Assembly (NCBI GenBank): GCA_041305085.1
Contig: JBFYMA010000003.1
Span: forward strand, 1-42,336
DNA from: SURF-58 sp041305085
GTDB taxonomy: Archaea; Nanobdellota; Nanobdellia; Woesearchaeales; UBA9642
Reading direction: 5' to 3'
DNA: 42,336 nt
Shown here: positions 14,111 to 21,852 of the stretch, one piece after another
How the letters are laid out: every line of letters begins with the position of its first letter
Numbering within the stretch: the stretch's first letter is position 1
Made by a program: the position numbers and the translations under genes
Notes under the pieces: model-generated
What the model saw: the letters and a program-made list of their open reading frames with translations, nothing else
Told to the model about the DNA's origin: nothing
Databases searched by the model: none

Positions 14111-15034
14111 TTAGGCTTTTATCAAGAACTCTTCTTTAAAAAGGTTACTGCTAAATCCCTTTCCGAAAGCATAGGATAGGCCTTCCATGTTGAACAAGGA
14201 CTCAAACAAAGTTTTGCTGTGGGAGTACCTTTTTGGAGTGATGCTTTCATTGAGCCTGTTTTGAAGGTATTGCATCACTTCTTTTTTTCCGCCAGACTGG
14301 TCTACAAGATGAAGCTCAACTGCCTCAACCCCTAAAAAGAATTCTCCAGTCGAGATGATTGTCCTTTCGCCATCTGAAAGGTTTCTCCTGTCCTGGACAT
14401 AGTTCAAAAAGTAGTCATGCACAACATCTGTCTTTTCCTGCAGAATCTTTCTTTCCTCTGGCTTTAGCTCTCTGAAAGGGCTTCCTGTATCCTTGTACTT
14501 GCCGCCAACAATCCTTTCATAGGATATGTTGTAGTCGTCCATTATGCCTGAAAACTCGAGGTAAGAACTCATAACCCCTACAGAACCAGTTATTGACATG
14601 TTGCTGGCAACAATGTAGTCTGTGCTGGCAGCAATCCAATAAGCGCCGCTTGCCCCAACTTCCCTTATCCAGGAAACCTTTGGCTTCTGCATAGTGCCAA
14701 TCGCATTGGCAATCTCTTCGCTTGCAACAGCGCTTCCTCCAGGGCTGTTTATCTCGAAAATAACTGCTTTTATAGAAGGATCGCTCTCAGCTTTGACAAT
14801 GTCAGCAATTATTGTGTCTGCAGACGCCACCTGATCTCCAAACAGGCTTACTGCAGAGCTACTGGTAATAGGCCCTTTGACTTCTATAATTGCTATATTT
14901 CCAACCCCTGAGTCCTGGCTGCTGAAAACGCTCACAGTGCATGCCACAACACTGCTGATAATGAATAATCCTACAAGTATGAGAATAATAACCCACACCC
15001 TTGGCCTGTATTCCTGCTTGTTTTTGCTGGGCAT
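14111..15034 (-). CDS. sppA: signal peptide peptidase SppA (protease IV family)
   Basis: 307 residues if started at ATG 15034; the TATA-like GTTAAAAAC at 15056-15065 makes this a leaderless start and disfavours the TTG at 15043. One N-terminal membrane helix (about 13-34) anchors it, with the S49 peptidase domain outside. The catalytic Ser lies in VGASGAYWIAAS (about residue 126) and the general-base Lys in GGKYKDTGSPFREL (about 177), the Ser/Lys dyad of archaeal SppA. It degrades signal peptides left in the membrane. With LspA at 28405 and the lipoproteins in this window it fits an active secretion system. Confidence 0.9.
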   Translation of the reverse strand: MPSKNKQEYRPRVWVIILILVGLFIISSVVACTVSVFSSQDSGVGNIAIIEVKGPITSSSAVSLFGDQVASADTIIADIVKAESDPSIKAVIFEINSPGGSAVASEEIANAIGTMQKPKVSWIREVGASGAYWIAASTDYIVASNMSITGSVGVMSSYLEFSGIMDDYNISYERIVGGKYKDTGSPFRELKPEERKILQEKTDVVHDYFLNYVQDRRNLSDGERTIISTGEFFLGVEAVELHLVDQSGGKKEVMQYLQNRLNESITPKRYSHSKTLFESLFNMEGLSYAFGKGFSSNLFKEEFLIKA

Positions 15035-15082
15035 AAACTGCAAGATTCAATTCATGTTTTTAACTGTTTCGGAAATTAGGGA

Positions 15083-15299
15083 GTTGTCCTAAATAGCATT
15101 TTTTCCTTGGAGTACGATCAGGAGAGCATCCGATTGTTTTCATAAGAAAACATAGGAAGATTACTTCCGTAACATGAAGGATGCTCGACGTAATTACGGA
15201 AATCATGGATTTCCTAAGTTCCCGCAAGGGGAACAAGCTGCGAGGAACGAGCAGTGAAACCTCTGCAAAAAGCGAGCGAAAGCGAGTATTTAGGACAAC
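15083..15299. ncRNA. 217-base highly structured element between sppA and the VIT1-like gene
   Basis: Closed by a 13-bp perfect stem GTTGTCCTAAATA/TATTTAGGACAAC (15083-15095, 15287-15299). Inside: a stem GAGCATCC/GGATGCTC (15124-15131, 15179-15186) which itself holds GTTTTC/GAAAAC and GGAAG/CTTCC hairpins; then GGAAATC/GATTTCC, GTTCCC/GGGGAAC-type and CTGC/GCAG hairpins; then a GCGAAAGC tetraloop-like hairpin. No credible frame crosses it. Could be a structured RNA or a palindromic mobile repeat. It resembles no RNase P or SRP consensus that I can find. Confidence 0.6.
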
Positions 15300-15347
15300 G
15301 CCAGAGTTTTGCAAACTTTTTTAAACCACAGAGATTAAGATTGTTTA

Positions 15348-16133
15348 ATGCTTTCAAGAAGCCTTGAAAAAGCCAGAAAGGCATTTGAGAAAAAAGACTT
15401 AAACGCCACAATACAGGCTCATACTCAAAGGGCTCCTGAAGTCCACCAGATGGAAAAAGGAAAATATGTCAAAAGCGTTATCTATGGAGGGATGGACGGC
15501 ATAATAACTACTTTTGCAGTTGTGGCAGGAGTTGCTGGGGCATCTCTCCAGACATCCATTGTTCTTATCATGGGCTTTGCAAATCTGGTTGCAGACGGCA
15601 TAAGCATGGCTATAGGAGATTACCTGAGCACAAAGTCAGAGCAGGAATACCAGAAAAACGAGAGAAAAAGGGAAACATGGGAAGTGGAGAACTATCCTGA
15701 GGGAGAAAAAAAAGAGATGAAAGAGATATACATGGAAAAGGGCTTTAGCGAAGATGATTCAGAAAAGATGGTTGAGATACTCTCAAAAAACAAAAAGGCG
15801 TGGATTGATGAGATGATGCATGATGAGCTGAACATAATAGAAAGCCAGGAAAAACCGTTGAAAAACGCCGTAGCCACATTCATAAGCTTTGCAGTGTTTG
15901 GCTTTGTTCCATTATTGGCTTATGTCTGCGCAAAGTTCTTAGGCTTGTTTGAAAACTACACGTTTGCAGCAGCCTGCCTGTTTACAGGCATAACCCTTTT
16001 TATTCTCGGTGCCCTAAAGGTTAATGTCACAGGCAGGAACTGGGTTAAATCTGGCTTTGAGACGCTCCTTGTGGGGGGCATAGCCGCAGGTGCAGCATAT
16101 CTTGTTGGCTATGCAATCGCAAGCATAGTGTAA
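15348..16133 (+). CDS. VIT1/CCC1-family iron or manganese transporter
   Basis: 261 residues. An N-terminal soluble stretch leads to the first membrane segments with family motif VIYGGMDGIITTFAVVAGVAGA and MGFANLVADGISMAIGDYLS; a cytosolic helical metal-binding-type insert rich in Glu, Lys and Met (about 100-165, EKKEMKEIYMEKGFSEDD) follows, then three more helices. This is the classical plant vacuolar iron transporter/CCC1 arrangement (five helices with a Glu/Met-rich cytosolic domain). TATA TTTTTAAAC at 15318-15326 is about 25 bases upstream of the ATG: leaderless. Confidence 0.85.
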   Translation: MLSRSLEKARKAFEKKDLNATIQAHTQRAPEVHQMEKGKYVKSVIYGGMDGIITTFAVVAGVAGASLQTSIVLIMGFANLVADGISMAIGDYLSTKSEQEYQKNERKRETWEVENYPEGEKKEMKEIYMEKGFSEDDSEKMVEILSKNKKAWIDEMMHDELNIIESQEKPLKNAVATFISFAVFGFVPLLAYVCAKFLGLFENYTFAAACLFTGITLFILGALKVNVTGRNWVKSGFETLLVGGIAAGAAYLVGYAIASIV

Positions 16134-16166
16134 ATATTTTTAAGCAGAGGCTTATTTTTGCAGTGA

Positions 16167-16979
16167 ATGGACGCAAAAGAAGAGCTTTATGACTATGTTT
16201 CAACAGAGCTGAGTGCTCTTTCCAGGCTTCGCGGCTATCCAATCAATCCAAGAATTGGATTGAAACTATTCTTCAAGGCATTCAGAAACTATGGCTTTGA
16301 AATAAAAAATCACCTGAATTCATTTGATATTTTCTTAACAATCAAATATTCAGACAATCCGGATATGACAAGAAAAGTGTCTGTGAATATTTCCAAAGAA
16401 ACAGTTCTTAATGGCGACAGCAAATACCCCAAAGGAGCACCTATTCAGCTTGTTAATTCTATATCTGTAATGCATAAAAGCCTCAACAATCTTCTTAGTG
16501 CTGCAGAGCAGCAGGCACTGAAACATGAAATGATAATAAATGCGTTAGACCTCATAAATATTGTAAACAACCATTTGCTTGAGTATATCAACCTATACCA
16601 GGAAAACATCCTTATGCCAGTTTCAGGAAAAATTCCTGAATTAACTGGCCCAAAACTATTTTCCAGGATTCTTAAACAGTTCGACCTAAGCATTTACGAG
16701 GCATCCAGACGGGAAGTCCTAAAGGATACAACTGTTTTAAGAAGTCCAAAGGATCAAATAAATGACCTGCTGGGCGGAAGAGTGCATTATGACTCTGAAG
16801 CGCCCAACTATCCATCCATAAGCATAATGAAAAAATACTTTTTTGGGCTCTATCTGAATGTGCTTACAAGAGAAAAAGGCTATGAGTTAAAGGATGATCA
16901 TGACAGGCTTGCGCAGCTTGCAGAAAAAGGCTGGACTGCGCTCAAGGAAGGAAGAGAGTTGTGGAAGAGAAATTTCTAA
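16167..16979 (+). CDS. hypothetical soluble protein
   Basis: 270 residues from ATG at 16167, 33 bases after the transporter stop, with its own TATA (ATATTTTTAAGC) about 28 bases upstream. The sequence is alpha/beta at the N-terminus (VSTELSALSRLRGYPINPRI) and mostly helical after residue 100. No signal peptide, membrane helix or motif recognised. The promoter and leaderless start support it as a real gene. Confidence 0.65.
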   Translation: MDAKEELYDYVSTELSALSRLRGYPINPRIGLKLFFKAFRNYGFEIKNHLNSFDIFLTIKYSDNPDMTRKVSVNISKETVLNGDSKYPKGAPIQLVNSISVMHKSLNNLLSAAEQQALKHEMIINALDLINIVNNHLLEYINLYQENILMPVSGKIPELTGPKLFSRILKQFDLSIYEASRREVLKDTTVLRSPKDQINDLLGGRVHYDSEAPNYPSISIMKKYFFGLYLNVLTREKGYELKDDHDRLAQLAEKGWTALKEGRELWKRNF

Positions 16980-17021
16980 AAACGAAACATTTATTTATGA
17001 ACTAAAATTTATTAATTAATA

Positions 17022-17696
17022 ATGATAACAAAGTTTGTAAACATTCTTGGCTACGATTTGGTAAAAAAAACCAACCTTAAAAGAGTAACACTTGATATGG
17101 AACTATACGGCAAAATGAGGCATTTTGAAAGCCTGGTAAGCAGGATTAGGGATGTTGAAGGCTCTATTGTAGAGTGCGGAGTCGGAAAAGGCCACACTCT
17201 ATTATTGCTCTCTCTTCTTAACGCTCACGAAGGGTATAAAAGGGATATGTGGGGTTTTGACAGCTTTCAGGGGTTTCCAAGCCCAACGCCTGAAGACAAA
17301 AGCCCCAGAAAGCCAAAGCAAGGAGAGTGGAACAATACAAGCATAAAGGGCATACTCAAGCTTTTAAGGGACAGCGGAATAGACTACAATTTTACAAGAA
17401 CAAGGCTGATGCTTGTTCCAGGATTTTTTAATGAAAGCCTGAAACGGTACAATGGAGAAAAAATAGCCCTCCTGCACCTCGATGTGGACTTGTACAAATC
17501 CTACAAAGATTGCCTGAACCATTTCTACAGCAAAATGGCCAAAGGAGGCATAATAATCTTTGACGAATTCAATGCCACAGCAGACAACAAGGACTTTCCA
17601 GGAGCATTCAAGGCAATAAGCGCTTTTGCAGAAAAAAAGAACCTCAAAATCCAAAGAGACTCTAAAACAGGAAAGAATTTTGTTGTGGTTGAATGA
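17022..17696 (+). CDS. TylF-like O-methyltransferase
   Basis: 224 residues. Motif I SIVECGVGKGHTLLLL, then MWGFDSFQGFPSPTPED and LLHLDVDLYKSYKDCLNHFY followed by GGIIIFDEFN: these are the hallmarks of the TylF/macrocin O-methyltransferase family (SAM plus an Asp-rich metal site). In archaea such enzymes are typically linked to glycan or lipid modification; the substrate is not evident here. The end is seven bases from the convergent tRNA-Ala. Confidence 0.8.
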   Translation: MITKFVNILGYDLVKKTNLKRVTLDMELYGKMRHFESLVSRIRDVEGSIVECGVGKGHTLLLLSLLNAHEGYKRDMWGFDSFQGFPSPTPEDKSPRKPKQGEWNNTSIKGILKLLRDSGIDYNFTRTRLMLVPGFFNESLKRYNGEKIALLHLDVDLYKSYKDCLNHFYSKMAKGGIIIFDEFNATADNKDFPGAFKAISAFAEKKNLKIQRDSKTGKNFVVVE

Positions 17697-17702
17697 TAAG
17701 AA

Positions 17703-17789
17703 TGGACTGGCCGGGAATTTCAGTGATTTTTGAACCCGGAGCCTCTCGGCTGCCAGCCGAGCGTTATAACCAGATTTAACTACCAGCCC
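17703..17789 (-). tRNA. tRNA-Ala (GGC) with a 12-base intron in the T-loop
   Basis: Minus strand. Acceptor GGGCTGG/CCAGTCC with the G3-U70 pair that marks alanine tRNA, discriminator A, D-stem GTTA/TAAC, anticodon stem CTCGG/CCGAG with loop CTGGCAG (anticodon GGC). T-stem CCGGG/CCCGG encloses 19 bases instead of 7. Removing 17717-17728 (AATCACTGAAAT on the minus strand) leaves TTCAAAT. The insert forms a bulge-helix-bulge: TTCA pairs with TGAA, bulges AA^A and AT^T, T-stem as outer helix. Mature length 75. CCA is not encoded. TATA (TTTTTAAATA, minus) lies near 17815. Confidence 0.9.
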
Positions 17790-17831
17790 ATTGCTTGTTT
17801 TAGAAAAAGCGTTTATTTAAAAATATGCTGA

Positions 17832-18170
17832 TTAGTTTGGCTTGCAATCTTCTATAAAATTCATGATGTCATCAGGAAGATAGTTTCCGATGGCATATTC
17901 ATCTGGCGCTTCATCAGGAGAGCCTAAATAACAAGGAATAGGCGATCCCTCAAGGAGGTTCTCAATGTAGCCTTCTGACCTGTAATAGCACCATTTTTTT
18001 CCAGAGATTGTTTCAAAAACAATTTGCGGATGCTTGTCAATGCCTTGCCTTTCCTTATAAACAGTCAATGCCTCCTGGGCGCAAAATTGTTCTGGCTTTT
18101 GCTGTTCTGAAGGAATTCTCTTCCCTGATTCAAGGCGTTCCAAAAATTCTTTTATGCCAATGCCTGCCAT
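17832..18170 (-). CDS. hypothetical small protein
   Basis: 112 residues. I start at ATG 18170 (MAGIGIKEFLERLESGKRI) because a TATA box (TTTATATA, 18193-18200 on the minus strand) lies about 25 bases upstream; the longer open frame to 18701 would run through the divergent gene. The protein has a helical start, then ETISGKKWCYYRSEGYIENL and an acidic end. No family recognised. Leaderless. Confidence 0.65.
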   Translation of the reverse strand: MAGIGIKEFLERLESGKRIPSEQQKPEQFCAQEALTVYKERQGIDKHPQIVFETISGKKWCYYRSEGYIENLLEGSPIPCYLGSPDEAPDEYAIGNYLPDDIMNFIEDCKPN

Positions 18171-18251
18171 ATTCTCAGAACATATTTTTGCTATATAAAT
18201 CTTTTTGAAAAAAGCAAAGCATTTAAATAATCGCTTTAACAATAAAGCAGT

Positions 18252-18770
18252 ATGGCTGAGGAAAAGGGTCTTATGGAGCCTGTCAAGGTAAGATACAAGG
18301 GTTTTTACGATTTTAGAGGGCTCTACACATTGCTGAGGACATGGCTCACAACCCATGACTACCAGATTCATGAAAAGGTCTTTAAGGAAAAGCCCGCAAC
18401 CCATATGGGTATGGAGACAGAACTGGACTGGGATGCAGTAAGAAAAGAGACTCCTTTTATAAAATACCATATAGACTTCAAGATGATTTACAGCGACACA
18501 GAAGAGATAGAAGTGGTCAAAAACGGGGAAAAAAAGCCTTCCAACAAAGGAAGGGTTGAGATTATCATGAATCCTTATCTGGAATATGACTGGCAGGGAA
18601 AGTATGGCACCAAATTCCTGAAAATACTCCTGGAAATACTTTGGAAAAGGATCCTTTATAATGAATGGAAAAAAAAGTACGAAGACGAGCTGATGAAACA
18701 AGTAACACTTTTGGGAGAAGATGTCAAAAAATTTTTAAACATGCACGCAGAAAGCGGTATCTATTACTAA
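18252..18770 (+). CDS. archaeal protein of unknown function, first of a tandem pair
   Basis: 172 residues. It is related along its length to the next gene: both start with an amphipathic strand (VKVRYKGFYDFRGLYTLLRT here), then a strand-rich middle ending EIIMNPYLEYDWQGKYG and a helical C-terminus with a long basic helix. TATA ATTTAAATAA at about 18219-18228 gives a leaderless ATG at 18252. No known domain. Possibly a membrane-surface or nucleic-acid binding beta-sandwich; unsupported. Confidence 0.65.
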   Translation: MAEEKGLMEPVKVRYKGFYDFRGLYTLLRTWLTTHDYQIHEKVFKEKPATHMGMETELDWDAVRKETPFIKYHIDFKMIYSDTEEIEVVKNGEKKPSNKGRVEIIMNPYLEYDWQGKYGTKFLKILLEILWKRILYNEWKKKYEDELMKQVTLLGEDVKKFLNMHAESGIYY

Positions 18771-18771
18771 A

Positions 18772-19278
18772 ATGGCAGAGCTAAAACATCTCATAGAAGG
18801 AATAGACATAACCTATAAAGGGCTTTACAACATGAAAGAATTATATATATTTCTGGATAAGTGGTTTCTGGAAAAAGGCTATGGAAAAGAAGAGCTCAAG
18901 AATTTTGAAGAAGTGACTGAAAAAGGAAAATCCACAATCATAGAGCTTGAGCCTATGAAAAAGGTGTCAGACTATGTAAAGCTGAAGCAGAAAGTAAAGA
19001 TTCTATGCTTTGACATGAAAGACGTGGAAGTGGATATAGACGGCAAAAAGCAGACCCTGCAGGAAGGGGAAATAAAGATAACATTTGAGTCAAAAATGAT
19101 TACAGATTACGAGCACAAATGGGAGATGAAGCCGGTTTATTTCTTTTTCAGGACAGTGATGGACAAGTATGTTTTCAAGGGGTTATTGCACAAGTATGAG
19201 GAAATAGCAATAAAAGACTGCAAAGACCTTATTCAGGAAGTAAAGGCATACCTTAACCTTATGAGCTATAGGAAGTAG
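18772..19278 (+). CDS. archaeal protein of unknown function, second of a tandem pair
   Basis: 168 residues, one base after the stop of its paralogue. Shared pattern: ITYKGLYNMKELYIFLDKWF versus VRYKGFYDFRGLYTLLRTWL; a strand-rich middle with DVEVDIDGKKQTLQEGEIKI; helical end with FFRTVMDKYVFKGLLHKYEE versus LEILWKRILYNEWKKKYEDE. The one-base spacing and similarity suggest duplication and a heteromeric complex; that is inference. Confidence 0.65.
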   Translation: MAELKHLIEGIDITYKGLYNMKELYIFLDKWFLEKGYGKEELKNFEEVTEKGKSTIIELEPMKKVSDYVKLKQKVKILCFDMKDVEVDIDGKKQTLQEGEIKITFESKMITDYEHKWEMKPVYFFFRTVMDKYVFKGLLHKYEEIAIKDCKDLIQEVKAYLNLMSYRK

Positions 19279-19283
19279 TAACA

Positions 19284-19291
19284 TTTAAAAA
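19284..19291 (+). promoter_or_regulatory. TATA box of tRNA-Ser
   Basis: TTTAAAAA about 25-32 bases upstream of the tRNA 5' end at 19316, the expected spacing for an archaeal tRNA promoter. Confidence 0.5.
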
Positions 19292-19315
19292 AGAGCGCTT
19301 TTTCTTTAAAATCAC

Positions 19316-19566
19316 GCCGTGGTGGCACAACACGAAACAAAGTTTCGCTAGCACTGCGAGCTTTGTTCGGGTGCAATCTGGTACTGCGCAGGACTGGAAA
19401 TCCTGTTTCCTTCGGGATGTCCCGGAGATTTTTGCGAAAAATCTCGTAAAAAGCAGGTGGCATAAAATGCGAAGCATTTTAGCCCGCTTAAAGAGAAGCA
19501 AGAATCGGGGAATTCAAACATTCCAAAGCATTGCCAGCTCTGGAGTTGGCTTTCCGGGCCACGGCG
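19316..19566 (+). tRNA. tRNA-Ser (GGA) with three non-canonical introns
   Basis: Acceptor GCCGTGG/CCACGGC, discriminator G, anticodon arm CAGGA-CTGGAAA-TCCTG (anticodon GGA), long variable arm TTCC-TTC-GGGA, T-stem CCCGG/CCGGG. Intron 1, 19331-19376 (46 bases) in the D-loop between positions 15 and 16: GCAC pairs with GTGC, bulges AA^C and AA^T. Intron 2, 19426-19512 (87 bases) at 53/54: TCCC pairs with GGGG (one G-U). Intron 3, 19519-19552 (34 bases) at 59/60: TTCA with TGGC (one mismatch) and inner stem ATTCCA/TGGAGT. Exon 3 is a six-base micro-exon, TTCAAA. Spliced length 84, normal for serine. CCA not encoded. The assignment of introns 2 and 3 is a fold by eye. Confidence 0.82.
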
Positions 19567-19695
19567 TCTTTACCTTCTTGTGGGTCTATAGCCTTTCAGT
19601 AAGCTTATTTGTATTCCCATAACTACTCTGATGTGCTGTTCTATTTAAAGGTCATCATTCGGTGCAAATGCTGGACTAAATAATATAGGGTTATG

Positions 19696-19750
19696 ATAGT
19701 TTATAAGGGGTGGGGACCTGATGGGGGCTTTCAACCGTAAACTATATAAG
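19696..19750 (+). promoter_or_regulatory. vapBC promoter with inverted repeat
   Basis: ATAGTTTA (19696-19703) and TAAACTAT (19738-19745) form an inverted repeat; the second arm overlaps the TATA ACTATATAAG (19741-19750). A repressor-antitoxin complex could bind here, as VapB proteins of the AbrB class often repress their own promoter. Operator function is inference. Confidence 0.45.
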
Positions 19751-19785
19751 TAAGATGTGCTTTACTTTTCCTACAGGTGATAGCT

Positions 19786-20049
19786 ATGCAGGTAGAACTA
19801 ACAAGAATATCTGAAAAAGGACAAATAGTCATTCCTTCCTCTTTGCGAAAAGAGATGGGCATAAAAAAATCAGACCAGTTCATGATTTTTGGAGAAGATG
19901 GCACAGTCATTCTAAAGAAGATAGAAAAATCAGCCATACAAAAATCATTTGACGAAATCGCAACACCCTTGCGCAAAGCAGCAAAACAAGTTGGGCTTAC
20001 AAGAGAGGATGTCAAGAGGGCATTAAAGGATGTCAGAAAAAACACTTAG
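19786..20049 (+). CDS. vapB: AbrB/VapB-type antitoxin
   Basis: 87 residues from ATG at 19786; AGGTGAT five bases upstream is a strong match to the archaeal 16S 3' end, which favours this start over the GTG at 19777. The swapped-hairpin AbrB fold is clear: VELTRISEKGQIVIPSSLRKEMGIKKSDQF, then VILKKIEKS and a helical C-terminus that would bind the toxin. It overlaps the VapC frame by 20 bases, typical for TA pairs. Confidence 0.88.
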   Translation: MQVELTRISEKGQIVIPSSLRKEMGIKKSDQFMIFGEDGTVILKKIEKSAIQKSFDEIATPLRKAAKQVGLTREDVKRALKDVRKNT

Positions 20050-20452
20050 ACTTGTTCTGGACACATCCATCCTTATCTCAGCATTTTTCTGGGAAGGCAA
20101 CGAAGCAGAACTGCTGAGAACAATCGAACAAGGCAAAGCCAGGCTATATCTTTCAAAAGAAATCCTTGATGAACTTGCAGAGGTTGTTGCTCGGCCAAAA
20201 TTCAGGCAAGCAATAATGATTGCCAAGACTAGCCCAGAACAGATTCTGGAAAAAATACTCTCACTCTCAGAGCTTGTTGTTCCAACCATCCACATAACTG
20301 TGTGCAGAGATATAAAAGACAACAAATTCCTTGAATGCGCAGAGACTGCAAACGCAGATTATATTGTGAGCGGAGATGAAGACCTCCTCACATTAAAAGA
20401 ATACAATAACATCAAAATACTGAAAACTCTGGAAATGTTAAAGCTGATTTAA
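20030..20452 (+). CDS. vapC: PIN-domain toxin VapC
   Basis: 140 residues. The PIN acidic residues are in place: VLDTSILISAFF (first Asp), KEILDELAEVV, and RDIKDNKFLECAETANADYIVSGDEDLL (the family's second and third acidic groups). It belongs to the COG1569-type PIN group. Expected to be an Mg-dependent RNase held inactive by the antitoxin gene just upstream. The ATG lies inside the antitoxin frame, so the two are translationally coupled. Confidence 0.88.
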   Translation: MSEKTLRLVLDTSILISAFFWEGNEAELLRTIEQGKARLYLSKEILDELAEVVARPKFRQAIMIAKTSPEQILEKILSLSELVVPTIHITVCRDIKDNKFLECAETANADYIVSGDEDLLTLKEYNNIKILKTLEMLKLI

Positions 20453-20457
20453 TCAGT

Positions 20458-21240
20458 CTAGACCAAATCCTCAACGTAATATCTTTGTTTGCCATCAAAG
20501 ATTAATGTATTTTTTTTAAGGTATTTTGCTATTCCGGGAACTATTTTTTTTATCAATTCTTTTTTGATATATAGGCCTATAAACTCTTTGGAGTTCAGCT
20601 TGATTGAGGAATATGAAACAATTTCCATCCGTCTTATTAGATCATTATCATAGTAGTGCTTTTTCAGGTAACTTAGTGCCTTTTTCCATTTTATAGAATT
20701 TTGTTTTCTGAACTCTTTCAGCATCTTTACCAATCTATTCTTTTGCGGATACCTTTCTAAAAATGATAACAGCCTTCTTTCAAAAACCCAATAAGAACAA
20801 GCATCAGTTCTAAGGAACTTAGAAACTTCTATCTTTGCCGTTTTTGACCTAGATGCCAGTTTCGTCAAATATGTGGGATCATAATCCCTCCAAAATCTCA
20901 ATATATTCATCCAGCCTTGGCTTATAATAAATGTCTTAAACAATTCAAATGACTTTTTTGATAGGAGTTCATAACTGAATATGAATGAAAACGGTCATTG
21001 GTGGTAAGTTGAGTTATATTCCCAACCAGCACTCAAAAACACGCAATTTTTGATATTAAGTACACGTTCTATAACTCGAATTCCTGTGTTATCATTATTG
21101 GAAGGTTTTTTAATAATACCTGATTTGAGTATTGAAAATAAAACGCGTTTCGTAGGAACAGCGTGAGTTATTACACAACGCCCATAAGATTTTGCAAGAA
21201 GCAAAGATGAGTTATATCTTTTCGTTCCGAATTTGGCCAT
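20458..21240 (-). pseudogene. single gene interrupted by an in-frame TGA; possible ADP-ribosyltransferase-like fold
   Basis: Two open segments, 20998-21240 and 20458-20994, are in the same frame and separated only by TGA at 20995-20997. Together they give 260 residues plus the stop. The upstream part (YGRCVITHAVPTKRVLFSIL, then NCVFLSAGWEYNSTYHQ) and the first part after the stop (PFSFIFSYELL) read as one domain; the rest is a basic helical region. The pattern is loosely like ADP-ribosyltransferase toxins, which I cannot confirm. Start at 21240 is supported by TATA at about 21263-21272. It sits next to VapBC. Nonsense mutation is simplest; recoding is the alternative. Confidence 0.6.
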
Positions 21241-21246
21241 TATCAT

Positions 21247-21456
21247 TTATTTATTAAGAATCATATATAAATATTATTTTAATTTGCGGGTCGGTGATGC
21301 TTTTGGGACCTGATAGTGTCCCACCCTATTTAAACTAAGATAGCTCTATGATTGAGGGATTTACAAAAACAAAGATTTAAGTAGTTCGGAATATGCAATG
21401 CTATTCTGAATAGTCAGCATAGTCCCACCCCATGGGGTCACGGCGGTTTTTTTACA
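21247..21456. promoter_or_regulatory. intergenic region with hairpins
   Basis: Holds the TATA of the minus-strand gene (21263-21272), a hairpin GGGAC/GTCCC at about 21308-21325, and a palindromic CCACCCCATGGGGT near 21424-21437 just before the next gene. The phrase GGGACCTGAT is shared with 19713-19722. No gene seen. Confidence 0.35.
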
Positions 21457-21852
21457 ATGGACAAAAACAAGTATCTGGGAGAGCCAAAAGACAGCGAAAA
21501 ATTCATTAAGCACAAAAAACAGTTGTTGTCTGTATTAAGGCTTGTGGGTATAGAGGGTGTTGCCTCTTTGTTTATTCTGTCAGTACTTAGTGGATTTCTT
21601 CTAAGTAAAAATGTTTTACCTGCTTATGTTTCGATTTTGTTTTGGCTTCTTGCCGCACTTTTCGGCCTTGCGCTTCTGGTAAACATTGCGCTTAACATTT
21701 ATCTTTTTTCAAGAACAAATGTCCTGGAAATAAGGAACATCTTGTTTGGGGGTGTGCTGGCAAAAGTATTGGCAGTCTTCTGGGCAATATTCTTTATTTT
21801 TCTGGCATACATTTTATTTCTCTGGATCAAGCTTCTGCCAAGGTTTCTTTAA
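21457..21852 (+). CDS. three-helix membrane protein
   Basis: 131 residues from ATG at 21457. A charged N-terminus (MDKNKYLGEPKDSEKFIKHK) precedes three membrane segments: VGIEGVASLFILSVLSGFLL, VSILFWLLAALFGLALLVNI, and VLAVFWAIFFIFLAYILFLW. No family recognised. The stop touches the region of the next gene, whose own TATA lies at about 21929. Confidence 0.6.
   Translation: MDKNKYLGEPKDSEKFIKHKKQLLSVLRLVGIEGVASLFILSVLSGFLLSKNVLPAYVSILFWLLAALFGLALLVNIALNIYLFSRTNVLEIRNILFGGVLAKVLAVFWAIFFIFLAYILFLWIKLLPRFL

Noticed and set aside
18171..18701. N-terminal extension of the minus-strand gene at 17832-18170
   Set aside because: It would overlap the divergent gene at 18252 over most of its length and lies upstream of the TATA box; its hydrophobic sequence is the antisense of that gene.
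19259..19622. Small frames across the tRNA-Ser locus
   Set aside because: They are antisense or through-frames of the tRNA exons and introns, which explain the sequence better.
20995..20997. Genome-wide reassignment of TGA
   Set aside because: TGA ends other clear genes in the window, such as TFE (11276), tightly overlapped by the next start, so it is a regular stop.
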